Assembly (NCBI RefSeq): GCF_036039175.1
Contig: NZ_JAYXKP010000003.1
Span: 62,001 to 126,000 of the forward strand
Direction: 5' to 3'
Source of the DNA: Marinilactibacillus sp036039175
Lineage (GTDB): Bacteria > Bacillota > Bacilli > Lactobacillales > Carnobacteriaceae_A
DNA length: 64,000 bases
Shown in pieces: positions 52,788-61,695 of this stretch. Made by a program: the position numbers and the translations under genes. The notes under the pieces are model-generated. The model was not told the origin of the DNA. It saw only the letters and a list, made by a program, of their open reading frames with translations, and did no database searches. Numbering within the stretch: the first letter of the stretch is position 1; the number at the start of each line of letters is the position of its first letter.

Positions 52788-54299
52788 CTATTCTTGAATT
52801 TCTGCAAAAGCAGCTTCGTATTCTTCTATGATTTGTTGACCACCTGAGCTGTACCATCTTTCTACCACTGCTTCAAAATCATCCAAATCAATATCTCCAA
52901 GAATATATTGATAAGTTGCATCATCGATAGCGACAGATAATTCAGAACCTTGTGAAGTAAAGGTATTGGATTCAAGAGAATAAGCTGGATTCAATACAGC
53001 AATTTCCTCATTTTCTAAAATTAATCCATCAGAATACAACTTCAGTTCATTTCCTGTAACAATGTCATAACCAATTTCTTTTGGTCTTGAAGAAGAAAAT
53101 GGTTGTACTTCTTGTTGCCATAAGTCTTCATCTAAACGTGTTGAAACATTGCCATCCATTTCATGGTGAACACCTTCAATACCAGAAGACATCAAGGTGT
53201 AAACTTCTTCATCATGTAGATCATTTACAAATTGAAGTACCGCTCTTAATTCGTCTTCATCAGCAACTTCACTTCTTGGGAATGCGAGTAATCCACCGAT
53301 ACCATTGTTATCTGACCAGATTGCATACTCATCGCTGCCATCTTTATTGATTTTGTTTAATTGTGCTAAATCCATATCATCTTGAATACCTTCAGCAAGT
53401 GTATACAGGTTTACTGCATCCATCAGTCCTCCAACATATATTCCAGCACGTCCTTGTGCAAAGCTTTCTTGTTGATCGGTTTTAGCTGTAACAGCAAAAT
53501 CCTGATTAATCATGCCTCCTGCATAAAGAGCTCTCATGTAATCCATTGCTTCGATATACTCCGGTGTATCAAACTGAGGTGTGAAAGCACCATTTTCTTC
53601 TTTCCACTCATTTGGTACCCCATGATAAGTAGCAAGCGTTTTGAACGCGCCATATTTAAGATCAGCACGATCCATAAAACCAGTCGTATCATTTTGACCA
53701 CTACCGTTTGGATCATCTTCAGTGAAGGCACGCGCTACTTCAAAGAGTTCTTCAACTGTAGTCGGTTCTTCCATTCCCAAATTCTCCAACCAGTCTCTTC
53801 TTAAAATGACACCATTACGTGCCAATGGTTTCTGGAAAGGTATACCGTAAAGTACGCCTTCAATAGAAGCAGAACGTCTAGTTTCTTCAGAGATTTCAGC
53901 AAGATTTTCGAAGTCATCTAAGTACGGCTCTACGTCCCAGAATTGACCAGCTTTTAGTGCATTACGGACAGATGAGTTTTCCATAATCGTAAGCGTAACG
54001 ATATCTGCCAGATTACCTGAAGCCAATGCGGTATTCAGTCGTTCTTCTTTAGATGCGTCAGGAATCCATTGGAATTCAAGTTGGGTATTCGTATACTCTT
54101 CAACTGCATTTGTGATGGTATCTGTTGGAGGAGAAGCAGAGTGCAACATATTCATCCATGAAATTGTTGTTTGTTCGGGCTCCCCTGAAGCGTTTGTTCC
54201 ACTTTGGGAACCTGAACTTGAACCACCGCTACCGCAACCAACTAGTAAAGCGCTACCAAAAATCGTTAAAGCTGCATATCGTTTCCATTTTCTATTCAT
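52788..54299 (-). CDS. Oligosaccharide ABC transporter substrate-binding lipoprotein (LplA family)
   Basis: 503-aa class I solute-binding protein. Lipobox ALLVGC with Cys22, Gly/Ser linker, then a two-lobe fold with segments ISWMNMLHSASPPTDTITN, RNGVILRRDWLENLGMEEP and SGIEGVHHEMDG, typical of LplA/YtcQ proteins. Works with LplB- and LplC-type permeases, importing rhamnogalacturonan or pectin oligosaccharides (inference from the locus). No ATPase is encoded here; such systems commonly borrow a general MsmX-type ATPase. 19 bases after the YesL gene. Confidence 0.92.
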   Translation of the reverse strand: MNRKWKRYAALTIFGSALLVGCGSGGSSSGSQSGTNASGEPEQTTISWMNMLHSASPPTDTITNAVEEYTNTQLEFQWIPDASKEERLNTALASGNLADIVTLTIMENSSVRNALKAGQFWDVEPYLDDFENLAEISEETRRSASIEGVLYGIPFQKPLARNGVILRRDWLENLGMEEPTTVEELFEVARAFTEDDPNGSGQNDTTGFMDRADLKYGAFKTLATYHGVPNEWKEENGAFTPQFDTPEYIEAMDYMRALYAGGMINQDFAVTAKTDQQESFAQGRAGIYVGGLMDAVNLYTLAEGIQDDMDLAQLNKINKDGSDEYAIWSDNNGIGGLLAFPRSEVADEDELRAVLQFVNDLHDEEVYTLMSSGIEGVHHEMDGNVSTRLDEDLWQQEVQPFSSSRPKEIGYDIVTGNELKLYSDGLILENEEIAVLNPAYSLESNTFTSQGSELSVAIDDATYQYILGDIDLDDFEAVVERWYSSGGQQIIEEYEAAFAEIQE

Positions 54300-54318
54300 T
54301 GTGATACTCCTCTATGTT

Positions 54319-54939
54319 CTAATTTTTTACTGCTTCTGATTCGTTCACACTTCGTTCTATTCTAGCGAAAACCATATAAGCCATCTTCATAACAATGAAA
54401 ATTAGAAAACTTGTTCCAAAAAAGGTGACTAAGGCAGGATACACTCTCGCTACTATGGAGTAAATTGCCAGAATGCTGACAAACAAAACCAATGTATATT
54501 GCAAGTAAGAAAATCCAATTAAAAATGAGTACCGAATCATCTCCTTTAAAGATTTCAGCTCGTAGTGAACGAGGACAGGAAAGATGTAAGTTACAGAGAT
54601 TGTATAAAGAAAAATCAATACACCGAAGACGACTCTTAATTCCCAGCGACTAGCATAGATATAATCCATGATCAAGATGATTCCAGCAACCATGTAGATT
54701 AAACTTAAAAGGTTACTTTTTTTGAAATAACGCTTATACTCCGCAATAAAAGTTTTTATAAGCGGAAGATCATCATTTCCTCTTAACCATTCTCTTATAA
54801 CACTGAATGTTGCAGCAGTTGAAGGTCCTATACCTAAAATCCCTAATCCCATCATTGTTCCAATCATCCATAAGAAATTCAAACAAGTTAACTTTAAAAC
54901 TCGAGTCAGAATCATATTCAATTTTTCGACATTTTTCAT
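54319..54939 (-). CDS. YesL-family (DUF624) membrane protein
   Basis: 206-aa membrane protein with about five or six hydrophobic spans. The start KLNMILTRVLKLTCLNFLWM and GLGILGIGPSTAATFSVIREWLRG are DUF624 hallmarks. Family genes usually sit beside LplABC-type importers; function unknown, perhaps an accessory of the transporter. I start at ATG 54939, 9 bases after AAGGA; the ATG three codons earlier is too close to it. Confidence 0.88.
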   Translation of the reverse strand: MKNVEKLNMILTRVLKLTCLNFLWMIGTMMGLGILGIGPSTAATFSVIREWLRGNDDLPLIKTFIAEYKRYFKKSNLLSLIYMVAGIILIMDYIYASRWELRVVFGVLIFLYTISVTYIFPVLVHYELKSLKEMIRYSFLIGFSYLQYTLVLFVSILAIYSIVARVYPALVTFFGTSFLIFIVMKMAYMVFARIERSVNESEAVKN

Positions 54940-54970
54940 ACAAACCATTCCTTACTTCAATTTTGTTCCT

Positions 54971-55912
54971 CTAATATACGCCGTCTTCTCCTATTTTCTT
55001 CGCTAATTTATTTGTTGCCCATACTAATATAAAGCCAACAACACCTTTAAACATACCTACTGCCGTACTAAAACTTAATTGACCGTTTTGCAGTCCTGCA
55101 GTATAGATATACGTATCAAAAATCTCAGCGACTGAACGGTTCATAGAATTTAGTAGTAAATGTAGATGCTCAAATCCAAGATTCAATACATTACCAATCT
55201 TAAGGATCATCAGTGTAATAATAGTTCCTCTGATAGCCGGCAATGTAACATGCCATATTTTTCTTAAACGTCCTGCGCCATCCATATCAGCTGCTTCATA
55301 CAACTGTGTGTCTACACTTGTAATAGCTGCAAGATAGATTATTGTAGACCAGCCAAGCTCTTTCCACATAACTTGAAGAATATAGATTCTTGGTAACCAT
55401 GTTGGAGAAGTCAAGAAACTAATTTTCTCTCCACCTAGATAAGCAATTAGCTCATTAACGAGTCCACCATCTAGAGATAACAGAACAAACGAAATGGAAA
55501 CGATGATAACCCAAGACATGAAATGCGGAATGTAGATGATTGTCTGAATAATCGACTTGAATCGTTTATTAACAATTTCATTCATCATAAGTGACAAGAC
55601 AATTGGCATTGGGAAAAACACAAAAATATTCAGTGCGAATAAATTCAAAGTATTTCGAAGTAACATAAAGAATACGTCATCAGTAAATAATCTGGAGAAA
55701 TGCTTAAGCCCGACCCACGGACTTCCGAATATCCCTAGAAACGGTTGATAATCCTGAAAGGCTATGATTAGACCACCCATAGGTAAATACTTAAAAATAA
55801 TAAAATACAATAAACCCGGTAAAATCATCATATAAAGATACTTATGCTGCCACCAGTCAGAAGTCCTTTTTTTCGGCTTCACTACACTAGACTCTAAAAT
55901 TTGTTCTTCCAA
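54971..55912 (-). CDS. Oligosaccharide ABC transporter permease (LplB family)
   Basis: 313-aa inner-membrane permease with six spans. The EAA loop LYEAADMDGAGRLRKIWHVTLPAI binds the ATPase. First gene of the fourteen-gene minus-strand operon running to 40688. Its usual partner LplC is not adjacent: it lies on the plus strand at 60483, beyond the regulator and two other genes. AGGAGC-like site before the ATG. Confidence 0.92.
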   Translation of the reverse strand: MEEQILESSVVKPKKRTSDWWQHKYLYMMILPGLLYFIIFKYLPMGGLIIAFQDYQPFLGIFGSPWVGLKHFSRLFTDDVFFMLLRNTLNLFALNIFVFFPMPIVLSLMMNEIVNKRFKSIIQTIIYIPHFMSWVIIVSISFVLLSLDGGLVNELIAYLGGEKISFLTSPTWLPRIYILQVMWKELGWSTIIYLAAITSVDTQLYEAADMDGAGRLRKIWHVTLPAIRGTIITLMILKIGNVLNLGFEHLHLLLNSMNRSVAEIFDTYIYTAGLQNGQLSFSTAVGMFKGVVGFILVWATNKLAKKIGEDGVY

Positions 55913-56265
55913 TAGAAAGCTCCTTTCTTCTTATCCTCAAATCCAACACTCTTTTAAAGTAGCAATCTTTACTCTTTTATTTGAATGCGTTGATTTGAGT
56001 TGTATCAATCGATACTGTTTCATGAAACTCATTTTAAAACGTGTAAGGCATCTACCAAAACAACTTACGAGTTCACTTTAAGGGACAACCCACATAACTT
56101 CTATAATCATTTTATTGATAACGCTTCCAATAACGCCTTTCCTTTTAAAACACACTTAATGATTACCTTTAATCACGTAATCACAGATGATGATTACTAG
56201 TAAATTATAAATATCGCTTGATTTTTCAATTAAAAATTCCATTATGATTTTATTTTAGAAATGCC
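55913..56265. promoter_or_regulatory. Divergent control region between lplB and the AraC-type gene
   Basis: Contains three visible signals. GTATCAATCGATAC (56002-56015) is an inverted repeat. GTTTCATGAAAC (56017-56028) is a perfect 12-bp palindrome. TGATAACGCTTCCA (56116-56129) matches the CcpA site TGWAANCGNTNWCA at 12 of 14 positions. ATCTACCAAAACAAC at 56050-56064 also occurs before the lplC-type gene. The lplB promoter must lie here, but I could not fix a convincing -35/-10 pair. Confidence 0.55.
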
Positions 56266-56294
56266 TTGAATAAGCCTAATGTAAGCGTTATAAT
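56266..56294 (+). promoter_or_regulatory. Promoter and CRE site of the AraC-type gene
   Basis: TTGAAT (56266-56271) and TATAAT (56289-56294) are 17 bases apart. TGTAAGCGTTATAA at 56280-56293 matches TGWAANCGNTNWCA at 13 of 14 positions and overlaps the -10, so CcpA repression is expected. Confidence 0.75.
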
Positions 56295-56322
56295 TTATTC
56301 GTGTGACGAAAGGAGATAAAAA

Positions 56323-58563
56323 ATGAAATACAAAGGAAGTTTATTTCATACGCTTTTCCTACTTTTATCTGTCTTAACCTCTTTACTAATTATTATTTTT
56401 GTTTCTTCCTTTTATTTATCAACACGTGCTAATATTGAGAATGAATTTCTGATTAATAGAAGACATAATCTCGAACAAATGGCTCACTCTTTAGAAGTAG
56501 AACTACAAAATGTGGAATATGCTTTTAATGCCTACAGTACGACAAGTTCGTATCAATCTGTGATAGAAAATCCGTTGGCTTCTAGTGATTTCAGCCAGTA
56601 TAGAGACGTCAATACACAGTTGAATTACTTTTCAACTCCGAGCTTATCTAATACGACTTATACTTTGATTAGCTTAAGAGAAGGATGGGCTATTTCTGAA
56701 GGGCGATTGCTGCAATTAACCGATTCAGAATTAGAAGATATTACAACTTACTACACAGGAAGCACAGCTTCAAACCTATATTGGGATAAAGATGCTGGCG
56801 GGATGTCTGTAGTGACTACTCTACCAACGCACTCCACCGATAAAAATGGTATTGGGATTGCTCATGTAGCTGACAATGACATTGATCAGCTGATTAATAA
56901 TCAGGAAATGCACTTTCCTATTTTGATCATGAATAATGATGGCGACCTATTATATGATTCTGACTACAAAGATTCTACTTTGACAACGGTTATTCCTGAA
57001 ATTTCCACAGAAAATCTATTAGCGCAAGGAGAAACAGTTACTGAATTACCGATACATATTGCCGGCGAAGAACCGCTCACCTTACTTGCAAACAGTTCTC
57101 CATTCAATAATCTTGTTTATGTGACTGCGCTTTATGATTACGAAATTCATGAAACGCTTTCTCCTACCCAAAATGCTTTCTTGGTTTTAGGCGGGTTACT
57201 AATAATATTTTCAATCGGACTTTCTTGGATACTCGCTACGGTTCTTTCTCGTCCTTTAAAACAATTAAAGAATGCGCTGAACTTAGAACCGATTGGTACT
57301 GTGACCAACGAATTTGATTTCATTAAATCTTCTTTTGAATCGATCAGGACAAAAAATGATACATTGGAGCTTGTTTTTGATGTTGAAAAGCCTGCATTGA
57401 AACGGCAGTTTGTATTAAATGCTCTGCTTGGTAAAAATACATTAGAAAACCTTGACGAGAAACAAGCTGTATATAATTTTCCAACTTACAAGCACCCTAT
57501 TTATTACGTCCTAATCACTCAATTAGACAATCGTAAGTTCAAAGATGATACTGTACGCCTATTTACACTACTGCATATTCTAGAAGAAAACATTCCTTCA
57601 TTGAACCTATTCTCACCAGTTGTTTTATCCGATGAGCATGTAGCAACTATTCTAGTTTTTAATGCTGATACTGAAGATATCAATAAAACTATAATTGAAT
57701 ACAGTGAGGCTATCGTGAAAAATGCTAAATCAGAAGCGAGCTTACTTGTCAGTGTTGGTATCAGTAATCCTTATACAGACTTCAATCTTACTAGGTCAGC
57801 TTTCAAGCAAACTAAAGCAGCTTTATCTTACAAAATCCTTTTGGGAAATCAGTCTATTATTGCTTATGAAGATATTCAAGAAATCACTGCGAATGCTTAT
57901 TCTGGACAGTATGCTACAGATCTGGAGAAACCTATATTCCAGTCTATTCAATTAGGAAATGTTGAAGATGCAAAAAAACATCTTTATCCATTTCTAGCAG
58001 ATTTATTTAAACATAATCCAGATCCAATATCTATAGAATTTGCTCTATTACGCTTTTTTATGAACTTATCCAGACTTGATCAATCTCTAGAATCCAATGT
58101 GATTGATCGTAATTTGATTGAAGACTATTACCAGACAGTACTCTTTCACCATAATCTAGTCGACATCGAAGAAAAGCTTGTCACACAGATGGTTGTTCCT
58201 ATGTCCAAAAAAATACTTGAGCGAACGACAGAACAATTCAAACAGGTTTCTCACCGAATCAAAGAAAAAATTCACGAAGCCTATGATGAAGATATTTCTT
58301 TAGATACAATCAGCGAAGAACTAAACTATAATCCCAATTATCTAAGTAGTATTTTTAAAAAAGAAACAGGCATCACTTTCAGTGATTACCTGATTGATTA
58401 CAGATTAACTAAAGCAAAAGACTGGTTAAGTGAAACAGAACTAACCGTAAAAGAAATTGCAGAAAAACTTAAGTACGGTAACTCCCAAAATTTTATACGT
58501 TCATTCAAAAAACGGGAACAATTAACACCTGGTCAATATCGTAAGCAAGTTAAACTACAGTAA
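56323..58563 (+). CDS. Membrane-anchored AraC-family sensor-regulator (YesS/YtdP type)
   Basis: 746-aa one-protein sensor and regulator. Transmembrane segment about 10-32, an extracellular sensing region of about 250 residues, and a second transmembrane segment about 285-308. A cytoplasmic linker follows, then a C-terminal AraC DNA-binding domain at about 645-742 with two helix-turn-helices (SLDTISEELNYNPNYLSSIF and TVKEIAEKLKYGNSQNFIR). Known relatives control rhamnogalacturonan and xylan loci. Placed between lplB and the rhgT/lplC genes, it most likely activates both. GAAAGGAG precedes the ATG. Confidence 0.92.
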   Translation: MKYKGSLFHTLFLLLSVLTSLLIIIFVSSFYLSTRANIENEFLINRRHNLEQMAHSLEVELQNVEYAFNAYSTTSSYQSVIENPLASSDFSQYRDVNTQLNYFSTPSLSNTTYTLISLREGWAISEGRLLQLTDSELEDITTYYTGSTASNLYWDKDAGGMSVVTTLPTHSTDKNGIGIAHVADNDIDQLINNQEMHFPILIMNNDGDLLYDSDYKDSTLTTVIPEISTENLLAQGETVTELPIHIAGEEPLTLLANSSPFNNLVYVTALYDYEIHETLSPTQNAFLVLGGLLIIFSIGLSWILATVLSRPLKQLKNALNLEPIGTVTNEFDFIKSSFESIRTKNDTLELVFDVEKPALKRQFVLNALLGKNTLENLDEKQAVYNFPTYKHPIYYVLITQLDNRKFKDDTVRLFTLLHILEENIPSLNLFSPVVLSDEHVATILVFNADTEDINKTIIEYSEAIVKNAKSEASLLVSVGISNPYTDFNLTRSAFKQTKAALSYKILLGNQSIIAYEDIQEITANAYSGQYATDLEKPIFQSIQLGNVEDAKKHLYPFLADLFKHNPDPISIEFALLRFFMNLSRLDQSLESNVIDRNLIEDYYQTVLFHHNLVDIEEKLVTQMVVPMSKKILERTTEQFKQVSHRIKEKIHEAYDEDISLDTISEELNYNPNYLSSIFKKETGITFSDYLIDYRLTKAKDWLSETELTVKEIAEKLKYGNSQNFIRSFKKREQLTPGQYRKQVKLQ

Positions 58564-58569
58564 TAGCAT

Positions 58570-58619
58570 AAAAAGCTTAGACATCTGACAATTAATTTCA
58601 GTCAGTGTCTAAGCTTTTT
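58570..58619. terminator. Bidirectional terminator between convergent genes
   Basis: AAAAAGCTTAGACA and its complement, continued by CTGAC/GTCAG with one mismatch, flank an 11-base loop. It serves the AraC-type gene and the TIM-barrel gene. Confidence 0.9.
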
Positions 58620-59460
58620 ATACGTTCTCGTAACATTCTTTGAGCAGTTGGAGACTCTTTTCTAATGCTGGTTCTCTTGTTGCTTCCAGTGACACAAATA
58701 AATTTGGTTTTTTGTATTTTATAAAACTTAAAATCTTCTCGTATTGCATTTCGCCTGTTCCGACCGGTACGATTTCAACCTTATTTTCTTTGATGACGTA
58801 ATCCTTGATATGCATAGCTACGATATGCTCATCTAAAAGATCCAGAGCCTCCTCTATAACGGCACTTTGCCGCTCGTAGTTATCGATACTGATCAAGTTC
58901 GCACAATCGAGTATAATCTTCAAATTTGGTGATTGAATTTCTTGTATCATTTGATAAGCTAACTTAGCCGAATGCAGAGGATGATTCATTCCAGCCTCTA
59001 TTGCCACAATTGTTCCAAATTTCTCAGCTACCGTAGTCAGCTTTCTTACAGAAGACACCACTTCATTAAAAGCTTTTGTTGTGAAGTTTTCTTCTGTATA
59101 TCCTTTTCCCACACTACCCGTTTCTGTTGCAACCATACTCGCATTAAATGACTGTGATAAACTTAAGTGCTTTATAAAATCATTTAAAGCAATTTCTCTC
59201 TTTTCCACATTTCTATCAATAATATTGACGTAACACCCCAGTATGGAGATTTTGATTCCTGCTTTATTGAATTGCTCAGCATAGTAAGTAGCTAAACCTG
59301 GTGTTAGTTTGTCATAAGTATCCATAACTTCTGGAAAAGACTTTTTAATCGCAAACTGAACATGCTTTAAATTATAACAGTTCAGTTTTTCAATTAGTTG
59401 ATTCATCTCTATTAGTCCGAGATCATGCGCTCTAATCCCTAAATTAAGCGGAAAGTTCAT
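58618..59460 (-). CDS. Sugar phosphate isomerase/epimerase-like TIM-barrel protein
   Basis: 280-aa protein of the xylose-isomerase-like (AP endonuclease 2) superfamily. Likely metal ligands are in VAIEAGMNHP, IILDCANLI, VAMHIKDYV and FVSLEATRE (Glu, Asp, His, Glu). Members are isomerases, epimerases or dehydratases of sugars and inositols; the substrate here is unknown, but it should derive from pectin side chains. Start overlaps the esterase stop by four bases (ATGA). Confidence 0.85.
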   Translation of the reverse strand: MNFPLNLGIRAHDLGLIEMNQLIEKLNCYNLKHVQFAIKKSFPEVMDTYDKLTPGLATYYAEQFNKAGIKISILGCYVNIIDRNVEKREIALNDFIKHLSLSQSFNASMVATETGSVGKGYTEENFTTKAFNEVVSSVRKLTTVAEKFGTIVAIEAGMNHPLHSAKLAYQMIQEIQSPNLKIILDCANLISIDNYERQSAVIEEALDLLDEHIVAMHIKDYVIKENKVEIVPVGTGEMQYEKILSFIKYKKPNLFVSLEATREPALEKSLQLLKECYENV

Positions 59461-60167
59461 CTTTCACCCGCTCTTTCCGTCATCCGTTGTCTCTTGTGGA
59501 ATGCAGGAACCGTTTTTGTAAGTTCCTCAGCTATTAGGGAAGCAACCATTTTCGCACCTTCTTCTGAAAAGTGGGTGTTATCTGTTAACCCCTCAGGATA
59601 ATTACTATACATGTTCGGTTCCAGATGCAGGAAAAGCTCTTTCGAGGAAGCTTCTCCCAGTTTATCTATATAAGCTGAAGTAATTCGGTGCATATCAATA
59701 ATTGATACAGATTTTTCAGTAGCAACCTTTCTCATCGCCTCTGGATATGATCCTAGCGACATTGGATCTAGTCTGCCCTCTTTGAATTGTCTCCTACTAA
59801 TGGAAGTCATTAGGATAGGAATCATACCATTCTTTGTTGTTTTATCAATATAGTACTTCAAGTTATCCATATAGTTTCCGAATGGATCTGTAAACCTTTC
59901 CGGATCATCTATTTTTTGATCATTATGACCAAATTGTATCAATAGATAGTCTCCAGCTTTCCCTTTTGAAAGAATAGGTTCTAATCTGTTTTGTTCCAGA
60001 AAAGATTTGGTACTTCTACCATTAATAGCTTGGTTACTAAATTGAATAGTCTCATTGAAATAATCTGCAATAAATTCTCCCCAACCACTCATCGGTTTTT
60101 CAGTTGAAGACTTATCTGCTGCTGTAGAATCTCCTGCAATAAAAACCGTTATATTATTTTCTACCAA
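59457..60167 (-). CDS. GDSL/SGNH rhamnogalacturonan acetylesterase-like (CE12)
   Basis: 236-aa SGNH esterase, resembling RhgT/YesT that deacetylate rhamnogalacturonan. Block I FIAGDSTAAD has Ser14, block II INGRST, block III FGHND (80-83), and block V DNTHF has Asp195 and His198. No signal peptide, so it acts on imported oligosaccharides. Divergent from the lplC-type gene; the shared region has a CRE-like site. Confidence 0.9.
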   Translation of the reverse strand: MVENNITVFIAGDSTAADKSSTEKPMSGWGEFIADYFNETIQFSNQAINGRSTKSFLEQNRLEPILSKGKAGDYLLIQFGHNDQKIDDPERFTDPFGNYMDNLKYYIDKTTKNGMIPILMTSISRRQFKEGRLDPMSLGSYPEAMRKVATEKSVSIIDMHRITSAYIDKLGEASSKELFLHLEPNMYSNYPEGLTDNTHFSEEGAKMVASLIAEELTKTVPAFHKRQRMTERAGER

Positions 60168-60258
60168 AATGATTTGCTCCTTCTTTATTGTTTAGTTTAT
60201 CTTATATGAGATTCTTTGCTAGATAAATAATCATTTCTGTAGTTGAAAAAAGTTTATA

Positions 60259-60309
60259 TGAAAGCGTTTTATAATAATGTTTGCAATTATCAGATTTAAT
60301 GATTATAAA
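60259..60309 (+). promoter_or_regulatory. CRE-like site and candidate promoters of the lplC-type gene
   Basis: TGAAAGCGTTTTAT at 60259-60272 fits the CcpA site at 12 of 14 positions. TATAAT at 60270-60275 overlaps it but lacks a well-spaced -35. TTGCAA (60281-60286) and TATAAA (60304-60309), 17 bases apart, form a second candidate. Either start gives a leader of about 170-200 bases. Confidence 0.5.
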
Positions 60310-60415
60310 CCACTATTATTTTTCTGACTTTGATCTATAGCTACTTTCCATTTTATTTATTTATCATACAAAAAGATTATATACGGTACTCATTATTCTT
60401 GATACTGTTGTGTCA

Positions 60416-60448
60416 TACCAAACAACTTAGCAAATCTACCAAAACAAC
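60416..60448 (+). repeat. Two TACCAAA-type direct repeats 21 bp apart upstream of the lplC-type gene
   Basis: TACCAAACAAC starts at 60416 and TACCAAAACAAC at 60437, exactly 21 bases (two helical turns) apart on the same strand. The second is part of the 15-mer ATCTACCAAAACAAC that also occurs at 56050-56064. This layout suits an AraC-type activator. However, they lie only 35 bases before the start codon, downstream of the visible promoters, so a different promoter or a role in the RNA leader must be considered. Confidence 0.5.
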
Positions 60449-60482
60449 AAGCAACTTATTTCTTTATTATAGGAGGATTTTT

Positions 60483-61379
60483 ATGGCAAAAGCTACACCC
60501 GTATTGTCTAAACGACAAGAACCATTAAGTTCAAAAATCTTCAGCGTATTTAATACAACCTTTCTTGTATTAATTGCTTTGATTTGTTTAGTCCCTTTTA
60601 TCAATATTATTGCAAGTTCCCTTGCAACTACTGAAGAAATCGTATCAAAACCATTCGTGATTATTCCTGAGACCTTTTCACTTGATGCTTACCGTTACAT
60701 CTTGTCTACCCCTACAATATTTAATTCCCTCTGGGTAACAATCTTTGTTACAGTTGCCGGCACCATTACAAGTATGATTTTAACTGCAATGATGGCTTAT
60801 GGTTTATCTCGAAAATATTTACCTGGCCGTCGTATGATGAATTTCTTAGTCGTCTTCACTATGTTGTTCAGTGGAGGTATGATCCCTACTTTCCTTGTTG
60901 TAAACAGTTTGGGACTCATTGATTCATTATGGTCAATGATTCTACCAATCGCTGTCAATGCCTTCAACATGATTATCATGAGAAACTTTTTCCAAGGTTT
61001 ACCGATGAGTTTGGAAGAGTCAGCAAAAATGGACGGAGCAAGTGACTTCTTAATTTTCAGAAAAATTATGCTTCCTCTAGCTATGCCATCTGTCGCTACG
61101 ATTTCTCTCTTCTATGCTGTTGCTTATTGGAATACCTATATGAATGCGATTCTTTATATCAACGATTCTGCTAAATGGCCAATACAAATTCTGCTGCGCC
61201 AGATCGTTATCGTATCAAGTGGGATGCAAGGAGAGGGTGTTGCGGTAGATGTTATTCCACCAGCCCAGAGTATCAAAATGGCCGTTATTGTGGTCGCAAC
61301 CGTTCCCATGTTACTCGTGTATCCATTCGTACAGAAGTACTTTGTAAAAGGTGCACTAGTTGGATCAGTAAAAGGATAA
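60483..61379 (+). CDS. Oligosaccharide ABC transporter permease (LplC family)
   Basis: 298-aa permease with six spans, EAA loop SLEESAKMDGASDFLIFRKI and LP following, and the usual C-terminal PFVQKYFVKGALVGSVKG. It completes the importer with LplB (54971) and the LplA-type lipoprotein (52788), although these are encoded on the other strand 4.6 kb away. ATG 60483 has AGGAGG just upstream; a longer open frame extends into the leader but lacks a ribosome site. A small acidic-protein gene follows. Confidence 0.92.
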   Translation: MAKATPVLSKRQEPLSSKIFSVFNTTFLVLIALICLVPFINIIASSLATTEEIVSKPFVIIPETFSLDAYRYILSTPTIFNSLWVTIFVTVAGTITSMILTAMMAYGLSRKYLPGRRMMNFLVVFTMLFSGGMIPTFLVVNSLGLIDSLWSMILPIAVNAFNMIIMRNFFQGLPMSLEESAKMDGASDFLIFRKIMLPLAMPSVATISLFYAVAYWNTYMNAILYINDSAKWPIQILLRQIVIVSSGMQGEGVAVDVIPPAQSIKMAVIVVATVPMLLVYPFVQKYFVKGALVGSVKG

Positions 61380-61410
61380 GATACGGATAAACTAACAAAG
61401 GACTGATATT

Positions 61411-61632
61411 ATGCCATTAGACGAAGATTTAATCCCAAACGAAACAACAACGAACATGACTGAAGGTGGTTCAAACACGCCTATTGAAGTCGCTAGCGAA
61501 AAAGCTCTACATGATCGACACGTTGAAGAAGAAGTTCTGTTTCCAGATGACAAAGAAGCTGAGAGTACTGAAGAGGATTTCGTCAAATTCGACTTAGATG
61601 CTGTTGACGAGCTAGAAAATACAGATCATTAA
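61411..61632 (+). CDS. Small acidic hypothetical protein
   Basis: 73 aa, strongly acidic (many Glu/Asp, few Lys/Arg), without hydrophobic segments or cysteine, probably unstructured. Preceded by AAAGGACTG at a good distance and 31 bases after the lplC-type gene; a strong terminator directly follows, so it looks like the last gene of that unit. I recognise no family. Unusual composition leaves function open; it could be a lineage-specific protein. Confidence 0.6.
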   Translation: MPLDEDLIPNETTTNMTEGGSNTPIEVASEKALHDRHVEEEVLFPDDKEAESTEEDFVKFDLDAVDELENTDH

Positions 61633-61643
61633 ATTAGTTAACT

Positions 61644-61693
61644 AAAAGAGGCCTATTATGACAATTCGAAACTGTCATAATAGGCCTCTTTTT
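61644..61693. terminator. Strong bidirectional terminator
   Basis: AAAAGAGGCCTATTATGACA (61644-61663) pairs perfectly with 61673-61692 around a 9-base loop, with T or A runs beyond both ends. It separates the plus-strand lplC unit from the minus-strand membrane-protein cluster. Confidence 0.92.
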
Positions 61694-61695
61694 AA

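Noticed and set aside
60330..60482. Upstream extension of the lplC-type protein from an ATG at 60330
   Set aside because: AGGAGG sits directly before the ATG at 60483, and the extension includes the repeat elements and aligns with nothing typical of LplC.
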